Part shown: piece after piece, positions 44,034 through 55,055 of the stretch | Layout of the letters: every line of letters starts with the position of its first letter | Position numbering within the stretch: position 1 is the stretch's first letter | Source of the DNA: Variovorax sp. EL159 | GTDB lineage: Bacteria > Pseudomonadota > Gammaproteobacteria > Burkholderiales > Burkholderiaceae_C | Reading direction: 5' to 3' | NCBI RefSeq assembly: GCF_900100965.1 | Contig: NZ_FMUJ01000003.1 | Coordinates: 248,001 to 312,000 of the forward strand | DNA: 64,000 nucleotides | The notes under the pieces: generated by a model | Seen by the model: only the letters and a program-made list of their open reading frames with translations | Told to the model about the DNA's origin: nothing | Database searches by the model: none | Position numbers and translations under genes: made by a program

Positions 44034-45329
44034 ATGAACAAACCATCTTCACGTTCCGTCGCCCAGCTCGCGGGCATGGCCCTGACGCTCCTGGCCGCAG
44101 GCTGCGTCGTCCAGCCACAGCCGGTGCGCTATGTCGCCGTTCAGCCCGCGCCTGCAGTAGCCGTTGCCCCGCCTGTGGTCAGCGTGTATGTCGATCCGCC
44201 GCTGTACCAGCCTCCGCCGATTGCCGTGGCGTGGGCGCCGCCACCGATGCTGGTGGAGGTACCTACGCCCCTGCCATTTCAGGGCGCGATCTGGACCGGT
44301 GGCTATTGGACGTGGCAGGGCAGCTGGGTGTGGGCCGCAGGCCGCTGGGCCGCGCCCCCCCAACCGGGTTACGCATGGGTCCAGCCCTACTACGAACATC
44401 GCGACAGCACCGTGGTCTTCATCACCGGACATTGGTCGGCGCCGGGCGTCGCATTCATTCCGCCGCCGCTGGGCTTGAGCCTGGCGGTGTCCGTTGCAGC
44501 AGTCGGCGTGGTGGCCGGGCTCGCACCCATCGGACCGCAGGGCGTATTCGTTCCTGCGCCACCTGGTTCGCGGCTCGGCCTGATCGTGCCGGCGCCCATC
44601 GGCACGCCGCCCGCAGTGGTCGTCAGCGCACCGCCGGTCACCAACGTCGGCATGCGGGTGCAGAACACGACGATCAACAACGTGACGAACAACACGACGA
44701 CGAACGTCACCAACATCACGAACATCAACAACACGCGCACGGTGACGGTGGTGGCACCTGCCAGTGCAACGGCCAGTGGCCGGCCATTCGAAGCAGCGGT
44801 GCCGGCGAGCGCGCATCTTGCGGCTGCACTGCCGCCTGTCGTGCATGCCATGGCCCCGGTACCCGCCAGCGCGAAGCCGGTCGCGGCGTTCATGCCGGGG
44901 CATCCGTCCGCTGCACCCCGATCCGCCGAGGCTGTACGGCCAGCGGCCGCGGTGCCACCGCAGGTACCGACGGCATCGGCTCAGGCGCATCCGCAGCCCC
45001 TCTTGTCGCCAGTCGCGGCCAAGGGAGCAGAGCCCGCGGTGCCGCACCCGGCACCTGTGCAGGCGAGTGCTGAAGCACCCCGAAGGGAAGCACCTGCGAT
45101 CAACGAACAGGAGCATCGTCCGCCGCCGGTCGATCCCGCATTGGTTGCGCGAGAGCAGCAGGCCGATGCGGCACGCCGAGCGAACGAGCAGAAGGCGCTG
45201 CACGCGCAACGGCCGGCGCCGGCGCCCAAGGAACACCCGAAGCCCGCCCCGCATCCGCATGTGGACCACCCACCAGCGCCGCACGCACACGGCGAGCCTC
45301 CTCATCGGAAGGAAGAGCACCACGGGTAA
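44034..45329 (+). CDS. YXWGXW-type lipoprotein with Pro/His-rich tail
   Basis: A 431-residue predicted lipoprotein: signal peptide with lipobox LLAAGC (Cys about 24). Residues 80-115 hold tryptophan/tyrosine-rich units (IWTGGYWTWQGSWVWAAGRW, then PGYAWVQPYY) resembling the YXWGXW repeat. An Asn/Thr-rich strand (NVTNNTTTNVTNITNINNT) divides the middle, and the last 150 residues are rich in Pro, Ala and His (KPAPHPHVDHPPAPHAH). Function is unknown; envelope surface location and metal binding by the His tail are guesses. Confidence 0.8.
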   Translation: MNKPSSRSVAQLAGMALTLLAAGCVVQPQPVRYVAVQPAPAVAVAPPVVSVYVDPPLYQPPPIAVAWAPPPMLVEVPTPLPFQGAIWTGGYWTWQGSWVWAAGRWAAPPQPGYAWVQPYYEHRDSTVVFITGHWSAPGVAFIPPPLGLSLAVSVAAVGVVAGLAPIGPQGVFVPAPPGSRLGLIVPAPIGTPPAVVVSAPPVTNVGMRVQNTTINNVTNNTTTNVTNITNINNTRTVTVVAPASATASGRPFEAAVPASAHLAAALPPVVHAMAPVPASAKPVAAFMPGHPSAAPRSAEAVRPAAAVPPQVPTASAQAHPQPLLSPVAAKGAEPAVPHPAPVQASAEAPRREAPAINEQEHRPPPVDPALVAREQQADAARRANEQKALHAQRPAPAPKEHPKPAPHPHVDHPPAPHAHGEPPHRKEEHHG

Positions 45330-45373
45330 CAAGCGCGGCTGAGCTGCGCGTTGCAGCTAGTTGAAATATGCCG

Positions 45374-46342
45374 TCAGGCAACAAGGCCCAGTTCGCGTGC
45401 CTCGGTCTCGTAGTTCCCGTAAGACGCTTTCAGCACCGCGCCATTGAGGATCATCTCGGCCAGCGGCTCGCGTGCTGCGCCGGGCTGGCCGTCATAGACG
45501 CGGGTGCGCACCCAGCACGACTCGGTGCGAGCGCTCTCGCTCAACGCGATGATTTCGCGCTCCAGCTCGTACGGATGATCGACGAACAGCGGGCCCTTCA
45601 GCAGGCGGATCTGCTGCCCCGCGAACAGGCCCACGGCCGGCCCGCGCCCCTTGAAGCCGGCCTCGCCAACGGTGCTGCCCAGCAGCACGGAGATCATCTC
45701 GAACGGAATGATGGCGCGGCCCCACGGCGAGCCGGCGGCCCCTTCGGGCATGTACCACGGGCTTGGCTCGGTGATGACCTGCAGCTTGTCGGCAAGGCTG
45801 AAGGGGTAGTAGTTGCCCATGTGCTGATCGAAGCCCATGCGCACCTTCTCGGTCACGGCGCCGCGCTGGCCGACCTTCAGGTCGCGGTTGATGACCAGGC
45901 CGGTGGCCGGGCGCAGCTTGGCGATGCGCTGCTCGAGTTCATGCGGCAGGCCGGCCGCATCGCCCACCGACGCCGAGCCCGTGAGCACCGGCGTGCCGTC
46001 GCGCTTCTCGGCCCACAGGCGCACGAAGCGCTCGCCGGGCGCGGGGCGCTGCACGAAGGCGCGCACCTCTTCGCCTTCGACGACCATGTTCTGGTAGTGC
46101 GCGCTGATACAGCCGGTTTCGAACCAGGCCTTGCCGAAGATGTCGAACAGCAGCGGATCAAACTGGCTGAAGTGCGTCGGCCCTTCGATGGGGCCGGCGC
46201 GAAGGCCCAAGCCCTCGGCCATGCTGTCGTCGTGGATGGATTTGTGGCCGTCGTAGCTCTGGTCGTTGAGCATCTGGCGCGGCTTGCGCAGCGGGCCGCA
46301 GAGGGCAGGGGAGGCGCTGAAGGGGGTCGTCGATGAGGTCAT
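45374..46342 (-). CDS. Hotdog-fold (MaoC-like) protein of unknown function
   Basis: A 322-residue protein. The N-terminal half resembles a MaoC-like hotdog domain (SYDGHKSIHDDSMAEGLGLR, IEGPTHFSQFDPLLFDIFG, WFETGCISAHYQNMVVEGEE) and the second half may be a further hotdog unit. Such double-hotdog proteins are hydratases or thioesterases on acyl-CoA. The catalytic Asp-His pair is not clearly recognisable, so function is left open. ATG 46342 is the start just before the fold; longer frames lack support. Confidence 0.65.
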   Translation of the reverse strand: MTSSTTPFSASPALCGPLRKPRQMLNDQSYDGHKSIHDDSMAEGLGLRAGPIEGPTHFSQFDPLLFDIFGKAWFETGCISAHYQNMVVEGEEVRAFVQRPAPGERFVRLWAEKRDGTPVLTGSASVGDAAGLPHELEQRIAKLRPATGLVINRDLKVGQRGAVTEKVRMGFDQHMGNYYPFSLADKLQVITEPSPWYMPEGAAGSPWGRAIIPFEMISVLLGSTVGEAGFKGRGPAVGLFAGQQIRLLKGPLFVDHPYELEREIIALSESARTESCWVRTRVYDGQPGAAREPLAEMILNGAVLKASYGNYETEARELGLVA

Positions 46343-46459
46343 GCGGCAGCATCGGTGCAAGTGCGCTGCGGCGCAATCGCTGAGGCGACACACGAGGGCT
46401 TCAGACGGGCCCGGCGTGGGGGCCCGCAACCGAGCGTGATGCTCGGCCGCGCAACCCTT

Positions 46460-49211
<2,752 letters not shown>

Positions 49212-49234
49212 GTCGAGTGCGGTTGTTGTCGGCG

Positions 49235-49265
49235 GGAGCGTGCGGCCGCAACGGCCGCGCGCTCC
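49235..49265 (+). terminator. Strong hairpin after katG
   Basis: Arms of 14 bases (GGAGCGTGCGGCCG and CGGCCGCGCGCTCC) pair with a single G-T wobble around a CAA loop, 24 bp after the katG stop. No T-run is visible, so it is a probable rather than certain intrinsic terminator. Confidence 0.6.
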
Positions 49266-49349
49266 TGATCGAAAGCTATCTACGCTCTAGTCTTCGCGGG
49301 CTACGCCGTTTGGCATCTCAGTTGACGCCCAATCCTTCTTGAGGCCGCG

Positions 49350-49667
49350 TCAGCGCATCGCTTTCTTGATTTCGGCGAAGGGGCCGAGATCGAACGATCC
49401 GAGCAGGATGAGGATCCAGACGACGATGGAGATCGGGCCGACGACATCGGCACTCACCACCGACGACAGATGCTGGTCGAACCAGCTGTCGACCATGACG
49501 ATGCCCGCGAACACGACCAGCATGAGGAAGCGATAGCCCGACACCTTCGGACGCCGGCGGCCGAACTTTCGCGCGGGCTTGGCGTGGCGCAAACGCTGGG
49601 CGCTCGAAGGTGTGCGGATTGCGACCGGTGCCGTTGCGATCGCATCGGCGGCTTGAGTTTGTTGCAT
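49350..49667 (-). CDS. Small membrane protein of unknown function
   Basis: A protein of about 105 residues with a basic Lys/Arg-rich N-terminal half (KPARKFGRRRPKVSGYR) followed by two hydrophobic segments (FLMLVVFAGIVMVDSWFD and VVGPISIVVWILILLGSFDL). Topology suggests a small inner-membrane protein. Start is unsure between ATG 49667 and longer frames; no ribosome site stands out. No function is recognisable. Confidence 0.5.
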   Translation of the reverse strand: MQQTQAADAIATAPVAIRTPSSAQRLRHAKPARKFGRRRPKVSGYRFLMLVVFAGIVMVDSWFDQHLSSVVSADVVGPISIVVWILILLGSFDLGPFAEIKKAMR

Positions 49668-49723
49668 GGTGGGGCGAAGGAGCGTCTGTGGCATCGCCAG
49701 ATTGTGCTGCACGTGAAGCGGGC

Positions 49724-50968
49724 TCAGCCTTGCACCTCGACGGTCAGGTGCGAGAGCGACGAAAACGCTGCCAGCCGGTCTCGGTAGTAGTCGGCGCTGC
49801 GTCCTCGCGCAGTGCGCACCGACACGATCGCACCCAAGTGACCAGGGCCCAGACGCCAGAGATGCAGGTCCGACAGCGTGTCGCCGTCGCGCTCGATGGT
49901 TTGCCGCAGTTTGTCTGCAAGGCGGCTGTCTGGGTTCATGTCGAGCAGGATCGCACCGGTATCACGGATCAACCCGTAAGACCAGCTCGCGATGACGCAG
50001 GCCCCAATGATGCCGGCCAGTGGGTCCATCCAGAGCCAGCCGAAGGCGCGGGCAAGCAACAGGCCGACGATGACCAGCACCGAGACGGCCGCGTCGGCGA
50101 TCACGTGGACCACCGCGGCGCGCATGTTGTTGTCCCGGTGCGCCGCGCCATGCGCGTGCTCACCCTCGGGCTCCTCGAACACGACCGCGTGGCTTTCGCT
50201 TTCGCCAAGATGGAGCTGCGCGGTGAAGGCATGGGGTTCGGGAATCTCCTCGGCCGATTCGAGGTAGCTTCCGCGGTTGGCCAAGGTGAACCGTTGGCGT
50301 GCACCGCCGGGGCGCACCGTTTCGATGTGGACCGATCTTGCCGCCGGGGCGGGGCCGGTTTCCGCATGCAGCCGGAAGCGCGGGGGTACGCCGTCCTCGA
50401 AGATCGACAGGGTCATGAGGCCGGCACTGGTCATGATCGCGTGCGCTTCTTCTTCATGGCCGTGCCCGTTGTCGGCTGTGCCGTGGCCATGCCCATGGTG
50501 ATGGTCTCCGCCACTCAGCAGCCAGGCGCTGACGACGTTCACGCCCAGGCCCAGGATGGCAATCGGTAGTGCCTCGGCAAAGTGAATCGGCACCGGCGCG
50601 AGCAGGCGCAGGACCGACTCGTAGGCGATCAGCAGCGCGATCATCGCCAGCACGATGGCGCTGGTGAAACCCGCGAGGTCGCCGAGCTTGCCGGTTCCGA
50701 ACGTGAAGCGCCGGTCTCCGGCGTGTTTGCGAGCGTAGGTGTAGGCAAGCGCGGCAAGAAGCAGGGCGCCCGCATGCGTACTCATGTGCAAGCCGTCGGC
50801 CACCAGCGCAATGGAACCGAACGCCAGGCCACCGACGATCTCGGCGGCCATCATGGCGCCGCAGATCCATATGACCATCCAGGTCTTGCGCTCGCTCGTT
50901 GCATGCGTGGCACCGAGGAAGTTGTGGGAATGCTCGAGGGGCGCCGCAGTGTCCGCAAGGCTGGCCAT
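49724..50968 (-). CDS. dmeF: CDF-family metal cation exporter (DmeF-like)
   Basis: A 414-residue cation diffusion facilitator with six helices. Metal-site HxxxD patterns appear in ADGLHMSTHAG and HVIADAAVSV, and His-rich loops are present (GGDHHHGHGHG and NGHGHEEEAH). It resembles DmeF, a cobalt/nickel exporter, but has a long central insert of about 90 residues with a second fold-like segment (IFEDGVPPRFRLHAETGP). Co-transcribed with the RcnR-type repressor 8 bp upstream. Metal specificity is inferred from the partner. Confidence 0.88.
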   Translation of the reverse strand: MASLADTAAPLEHSHNFLGATHATSERKTWMVIWICGAMMAAEIVGGLAFGSIALVADGLHMSTHAGALLLAALAYTYARKHAGDRRFTFGTGKLGDLAGFTSAIVLAMIALLIAYESVLRLLAPVPIHFAEALPIAILGLGVNVVSAWLLSGGDHHHGHGHGTADNGHGHEEEAHAIMTSAGLMTLSIFEDGVPPRFRLHAETGPAPAARSVHIETVRPGGARQRFTLANRGSYLESAEEIPEPHAFTAQLHLGESESHAVVFEEPEGEHAHGAAHRDNNMRAAVVHVIADAAVSVLVIVGLLLARAFGWLWMDPLAGIIGACVIASWSYGLIRDTGAILLDMNPDSRLADKLRQTIERDGDTLSDLHLWRLGPGHLGAIVSVRTARGRSADYYRDRLAAFSSLSHLTVEVQG

Positions 50969-50976
50969 GAGGGGCC

Positions 50977-51255
50977 TTACTTGAGGTAGGAGCGGACGAC
51001 CTCGAGCAGTTGCTCGGTAGCGTCGGGGTCGAGGGCGCCGGGATATTTCTCCGCATCGACCAGGTGGGTGCGGATGTGCTCTTCGACCACTTCAGCCATG
51101 AGCCCGGCCATCGCGCCACGCACACCCGCGATCCGATGCAGCACCTGTTCGCAGCCCGCCTCGCTTTCGAGGGCCCGCTCGATGGCCTCGACCTGGCCGC
51201 GGATGCGGCGAACCCGCGCCATGAGCTTCTGCTTTTCGTAGATCGTGTGCGTCAT
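50977..51255 (-). CDS. Metal-responsive repressor (RcnR/DmeR/FrmR family)
   Basis: A 92-residue CsoR/RcnR-type protein (KQKLMARVRRIRGQVEAIER, CEQVLHRIAGVRGAMAGLM, EEHIRTHLV), a helical DNA-binding repressor that releases DNA on metal binding. His2/His3 region, Cys35 and His60-type ligand positions fit the nickel/cobalt branch only loosely. It precedes the CDF exporter by 8 bp, so the pair is a classic resistance operon. ATG 51255 is chosen because the fold starts at once; upstream frame is non-coding. Confidence 0.88.
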   Translation of the reverse strand: MTHTIYEKQKLMARVRRIRGQVEAIERALESEAGCEQVLHRIAGVRGAMAGLMAEVVEEHIRTHLVDAEKYPGALDPDATEQLLEVVRSYLK

Positions 51256-51264
51256 GCGATGAAG

Positions 51265-51290
51265 AATAGCATACCCCCCCATACCTATAT
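51265..51290. promoter_or_regulatory. G-tract operator of the RcnR-type repressor
   Basis: A run of seven C (seven G on the coding strand) flanked on both sides by ATA sits just upstream of the repressor start; the coding strand reads GGTATG twice around it. G-tract sites of this sort are typical of RcnR/CsoR-family operators. Autoregulation of the repressor/exporter operon is likely. Confidence 0.6.
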
Positions 51291-51415
51291 TGAGTGACGT
51301 CTCTTCTTCCGTTCTCGAACGTTCCAGGCACGGTGCGCAACCGCCGTTGTCAGCTGAAAATTCCCGGTTGGTACAAGTCAAGAAGTTCGAAAAATAAAAG
51401 CGAAGGACCTGCGTT

Positions 51416-52324
51416 TCAGCGGAGCGCACCGGTGGAGCGCTGCCGCGCGAACACATCCTTCGCGGTCGTTGCTGCCGTCACGGCGCTCGGCCATCCGGCA
51501 TAGAACGCCAGATGCGTGATCGCCTCGAAAAGCTCCTGCTGCGACACCCCGTTCTGCTGGGCCAGCGCGAGATGCGAGCGCAGTTGGTCCGGACGATTCA
51601 TCGCGACCAGCGCGCTGACCGTGACAAGGCTGCGGTCGCGCTTGGACAAGCCGGGACGATTCCAGACGTCGGCATAGAGCACGTCATCCGTCAATTGCGC
51701 AAGACCGGGCGCAACGTCGCCAAACAGCTTCTGCGCCGCCGAGGCTTCCGCGGCAGGCGCAGCCGTGTTCATCGCGGCAAGATCCGAGCGGGCCTGTGAG
51801 GGATGTTCGTCCTGAACCTGCTCCAGCCAGGTGACCGTCTTGCCGTCGGCTTGCTCGCTGATCGCGATGTGCGTCATGGACATGGTCGAAGAGGCGCCGT
51901 GCGAGTGCTTCACGCCTGGCGGAATCCAGACGACATCGCCCGGGTGAACATCTCGCACCGGACCGCCCCAGAACTGCACGCGACCAATGCCGGAGGTGAT
52001 GACCAGCGTCTGGCCCAGTGGATGTGTATGCCAGGCGGTGCGCGCGCCGGGCGCGAAGGTGACCGATCCGGCGGTGGCACGTGCAGGTGCGCTGGGGTCG
52101 AACAGCATCTCGACATGCACGCGTCCGGTGAATCGCTCGGGCGCGCCGTCGAACGAGGCGCGGTCTTCGCGATGCGACACGTTCACGTCGACCGGAGCGG
52201 ACGACGTCCCGCTCTTCATCGAAGAAGCGCTTCGCTCCGACGCAGTCGTCGATTGAGTCCACCCCGAAATCGAGACAACGGCCAACGCCAATGGCAGCAA
52301 CAGTTTTTTCATGAGAGGTTTCAT
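51416..52324 (-). CDS. Secreted cupin/carboxymuconolactone-decarboxylase fusion
   Basis: A 302-residue protein with an N-terminal signal peptide (KKLLLPLALAVVSISGWTQS). Residues about 65-165 form a cupin (FAPGARTAWHTHPLGQTLVI, GDVVWIPPGVKHSHG), then a carboxymuconolactone decarboxylase/AhpD-like domain (DVWNRPGLSKRDRSLVTVSA and LFEAITHLAFYAGWP). The cupin keeps its metal His motif, while the CMD domain lacks the AhpD CxxC pair. Such fusions are annotated as cupin/CMD proteins of unknown substrate. Start is uncertain between 52324 and 52312. Confidence 0.85.
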   Translation of the reverse strand: MKPLMKKLLLPLALAVVSISGWTQSTTASERSASSMKSGTSSAPVDVNVSHREDRASFDGAPERFTGRVHVEMLFDPSAPARATAGSVTFAPGARTAWHTHPLGQTLVITSGIGRVQFWGGPVRDVHPGDVVWIPPGVKHSHGASSTMSMTHIAISEQADGKTVTWLEQVQDEHPSQARSDLAAMNTAAPAAEASAAQKLFGDVAPGLAQLTDDVLYADVWNRPGLSKRDRSLVTVSALVAMNRPDQLRSHLALAQQNGVSQQELFEAITHLAFYAGWPSAVTAATTAKDVFARQRSTGALR

Positions 52325-52491
52325 GCCGCGGCGCGCACGGCGTATTCGACGGGCTTGCCATGAGCCCAAGATGACGCGCTGCCGGCTTCAGCCGCGCGAC
52401 GATGAGGTATCAGCGACTGATGAGCGTCCGGGCCCACGTGGCGGCCTCGAGGCTTTCCGCTCCTGATGGGAATAAGTGACTGCGCGGCTAC

Positions 52492-53241
52492 TCAGTACGC
52501 CTGCCGGGTCGGCCTGAACAGGATTTCATTGACGTCCATGTCGTCGGGCTGGCTGAGCGCGAACGCCACACAGCGAGCAAACGAATCCGCCGGGATCGCT
52601 GTGGCGTCGTAGAACGCCTTCATGCCGTCGGCGATGTCCGGCTCGGTCGCACTGGCGGGCAGCTCGGTGGCCACGGCACCGGGAGAGATCACCGTCGTGC
52701 GGATGTTCCAGGGCTTCACCTCCTGGCGCAGCCCCTCGGACAGCGCGCGCACTGCGTGCTTCGTGGCCGCATACACGGCGCCGTTGGGCGAGACCTTGTG
52801 GCCGGCAACGGACGAGACGTTGATGATGTGCCCCGACTTCTGACGCTGCATGTGCGGCAACACGGCCGCAATGCCGTACAGCACGCCCTTTAGGTTGACG
52901 TCGATCATGCGATCCCAGTCATCCACCTTCAGGCGTTCGAGCGGCGAATGCGGCATCAGGCCCGCGTTGTTGATCAAGACGTCGATGCGGCCGAAGGCCG
53001 TGATCGCCGCATCGACGAGATGCTGGACCTGCGCCTTGTCGGAGACGTCCGTTTCGACCGCGATCGCCTGGCCACCGTTCGCCTTCATTTCCTCGACCAT
53101 GGCCTGCAGCCGGTCGATGCGGCGCGCGCCCAGGACGACACGCGCACCCTGTGCCACGAGGTGCCTCGCCGTAGCCTCGCCCAGTCCGCTGCTCGCGCCG
53201 GTGATGACGACGACCTTGCCATCGATGTTGTTGTCGCTCAT
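52492..53241 (-). CDS. SDR family oxidoreductase
   Basis: A 249-residue classical SDR. Cofactor motif TGASSGLG (14-21), NNAG (91-94) and catalytic Ser143/144, Tyr157 and Lys161 (YAATK) are intact. It resembles the general YdfG/dehydrogenase group; substrate unknown. Start 53241 has AAGGAG ten bases upstream. Its promoter lies in the divergent 313-bp gap shared with the small secreted protein at 53555. Confidence 0.94.
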   Translation of the reverse strand: MSDNNIDGKVVVITGASSGLGEATARHLVAQGARVVLGARRIDRLQAMVEEMKANGGQAIAVETDVSDKAQVQHLVDAAITAFGRIDVLINNAGLMPHSPLERLKVDDWDRMIDVNLKGVLYGIAAVLPHMQRQKSGHIINVSSVAGHKVSPNGAVYAATKHAVRALSEGLRQEVKPWNIRTTVISPGAVATELPASATEPDIADGMKAFYDATAIPADSFARCVAFALSQPDDMDVNEILFRPTRQAY

Positions 53242-53554
53242 GAAATCGCTCCTTGCGAAAAATTGCGCTTGATCCTAGGACTTTGATTGGCAGACCAGTA
53301 GTCCTCAATGGATTGATGCACTCGCAAACGAAACTTGACAATCAAGCTCGCAGGGCGGCGAACGATGACCGCCGGCCGGCTTCGTTTTGTCGAGAGCTCT
53401 TCAAGATGATCGAGTGCGGCCGCTTGTGACGTGTGGCCGCAGCGCGAGGCACCGACTGACAACGCCGTAAGTACCAGACTGACATGGCGGGAGGCGGCTT
53501 TTGCAATACTGCTGCGGCATTCGCGCACAACAAGCATTCAGGAAGGACGCATCG
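53242..53554. other. Divergent intergenic region without a gene
   Basis: This 313-bp stretch between the SDR gene and the secreted protein gene holds the two ribosome sites and presumably both promoters. I saw no convincing coding frame, palindrome or hairpin in it. Confidence 0.5.
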
Positions 53555-54016
53555 ATGCCCCATCGCCACTCTTGGTCTCGTCTCGCTTTGACCGCCACTC
53601 TGGTTCTCACAGGCACCGCCTATGCACAAAGCGACACCACCACCTACGAGGCCACGCTTGAACGTTCGTCGGCCATCTGCCCTGGCCATTCCAAGGAACG
53701 CACCACGCCCGGTGTGCGCGCAGTCAAGGTCGATGCGCTTCGTGTGCTGCTCAAGAACGATGTGATCCTGTGTCCCGACCGCCGCCTCGATGCCGAGATG
53801 CCGGTGGTCTGGTACGGCGCCGTCAAGGTACTGGCCTGGAACCCCGAAGCAAAGGGCAGCATCGCGGTGCTGGCCGAGAAGGCCGATGCAATGACGCGCA
53901 AGGAAGAGTTTCCTGGCGCTACCTTGGTCTGGAAGACCGACGGCAGCGAAGCCAAGGGCGTCACCGTACCGTCGGCCGACGTGCGTCCGCGCACCACCAT
54001 CCGCGTCATCCCTTGA
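53555..54016 (+). CDS. Small secreted protein of unknown function
   Basis: A 153-residue protein with a Sec signal (SRLALTATLVLTGTAYAQS) and two Cys residues (SAICPGH, DVILCPD) that could form a disulphide. The rest is mixed beta/loop with no known motif. ATG 53555 has GGAAGGA upstream. It is divergent from the SDR gene. Confidence 0.75.
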   Translation: MPHRHSWSRLALTATLVLTGTAYAQSDTTTYEATLERSSAICPGHSKERTTPGVRAVKVDALRVLLKNDVILCPDRRLDAEMPVVWYGAVKVLAWNPEAKGSIAVLAEKADAMTRKEEFPGATLVWKTDGSEAKGVTVPSADVRPRTTIRVIP

Positions 54017-54165
54017 GTCACGGGAGCCAGCAGCACGCCTGGCGTGAGGCCCCGGCAACAGCATTCAGCATTGGCAAGAGCCAAGGCACTTACAGGCAAT
54101 TACCTTCCGTGCCGGGTTCCGTGGCTATGCTATTCACACACCACAACCTCAGGGAGTTTGTTCGC

Positions 54166-54429
54166 ATGAAGTTGCGTTTCATCGCTGTAGCCCTCATCGC
54201 ATCTGCTGGCAGCCAGGTGGCTCTCGCGGAAACCGTTGTCGTCAGTGGAACGGCAGAAGGGGCCTCTCGTAGCGACGCGGTCGCCAAGGCGCAAGTCACC
54301 CTGGAGTCGAACTGCAGCAAGAACTACAAGGGTCAGCCTGTCGCTGGATCATTCAAGGTGACATTCGAGAAGCCGCTGTCGAACGGCAAGCACTACGTCG
54401 ACGCCACGATGTCCTGCAATACACCGTAG
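54166..54429 (+). CDS. Small secreted protein (87 aa)
   Basis: A protein of 87 residues with a clear signal peptide (KLRFIAVALIASAGSQVALA) and two Cys (SNCSKN, TMSCNTP) near the end. No domain recognised. A GGGAG ribosome site precedes ATG 54166. It is the second of three small genes on the plus strand between the SDR and MFS genes. Confidence 0.65.
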   Translation: MKLRFIAVALIASAGSQVALAETVVVSGTAEGASRSDAVAKAQVTLESNCSKNYKGQPVAGSFKVTFEKPLSNGKHYVDATMSCNTP

Positions 54430-54475
54430 TGTTGTCAGAAGTCGAAACGCCGGACCGCTTCCCGGCACCCCAGCC

Positions 54476-54916
54476 ATGACACTGCAGAAAAAGGGCAAGT
54501 ACTGGTACGGCTCAACCCCTCAGGACATCGAGGCCGAAGTCATCGCCTACAGCAAGGCCAACGGGTACACGGCCGTCAAGTTCTCGCTCTCGGCATGCGC
54601 GTGCGGCAGCAGCTTGTTCAAGCTCGAGTCCGATGAAGATGAAGGCGTGGCAAGGCGAACTTGTGTTCGTTGCGGCGTCATTCATTTCATGGGAGACAGC
54701 GCCGAGTACGCAAGTGAAGCGCAGGTTGAACGCCACGAGTGCATCTGCGATGCGGAGGCGTTTGAACTGTTGTCGGGCATCGCGTTGTACGCGGACAGCA
54801 ACGACGTTCGCTGGTACTACATCGGCTGCCGATGTGCGAGCTGCCACCTGGTCGGCGTGTTCGCGGATTGGAAGTGCGAGGCTGGGGATGCCGACGCCTT
54901 TCTGTCCCAGACCTAG
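54476..54916 (+). CDS. Cysteine-rich hypothetical protein
   Basis: A 146-residue protein without a signal peptide. It has Cys-rich clusters CACGSS, CVRCG, CICD and CRCASC, suggesting zinc- or iron-sulphur-binding ribbons. The pattern is reminiscent of small zinc-ribbon proteins, but no family is recognised. Third of the three small plus-strand genes. Confidence 0.6.
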   Translation: MTLQKKGKYWYGSTPQDIEAEVIAYSKANGYTAVKFSLSACACGSSLFKLESDEDEGVARRTCVRCGVIHFMGDSAEYASEAQVERHECICDAEAFELLSGIALYADSNDVRWYYIGCRCASCHLVGVFADWKCEAGDADAFLSQT

Positions 54917-55055
54917 GTTGGCAACGGCAACCAGCGATGCGGCAACAACATTCCGGCGCACTGGCCGGCGGATGTCGTTGGGGCATGCATGCTTGTGTCC
55001 ATTGAGCTTCGCCGACCGGATCAAGCTCACGATCGCCACGGTTCACTGACCCGCC

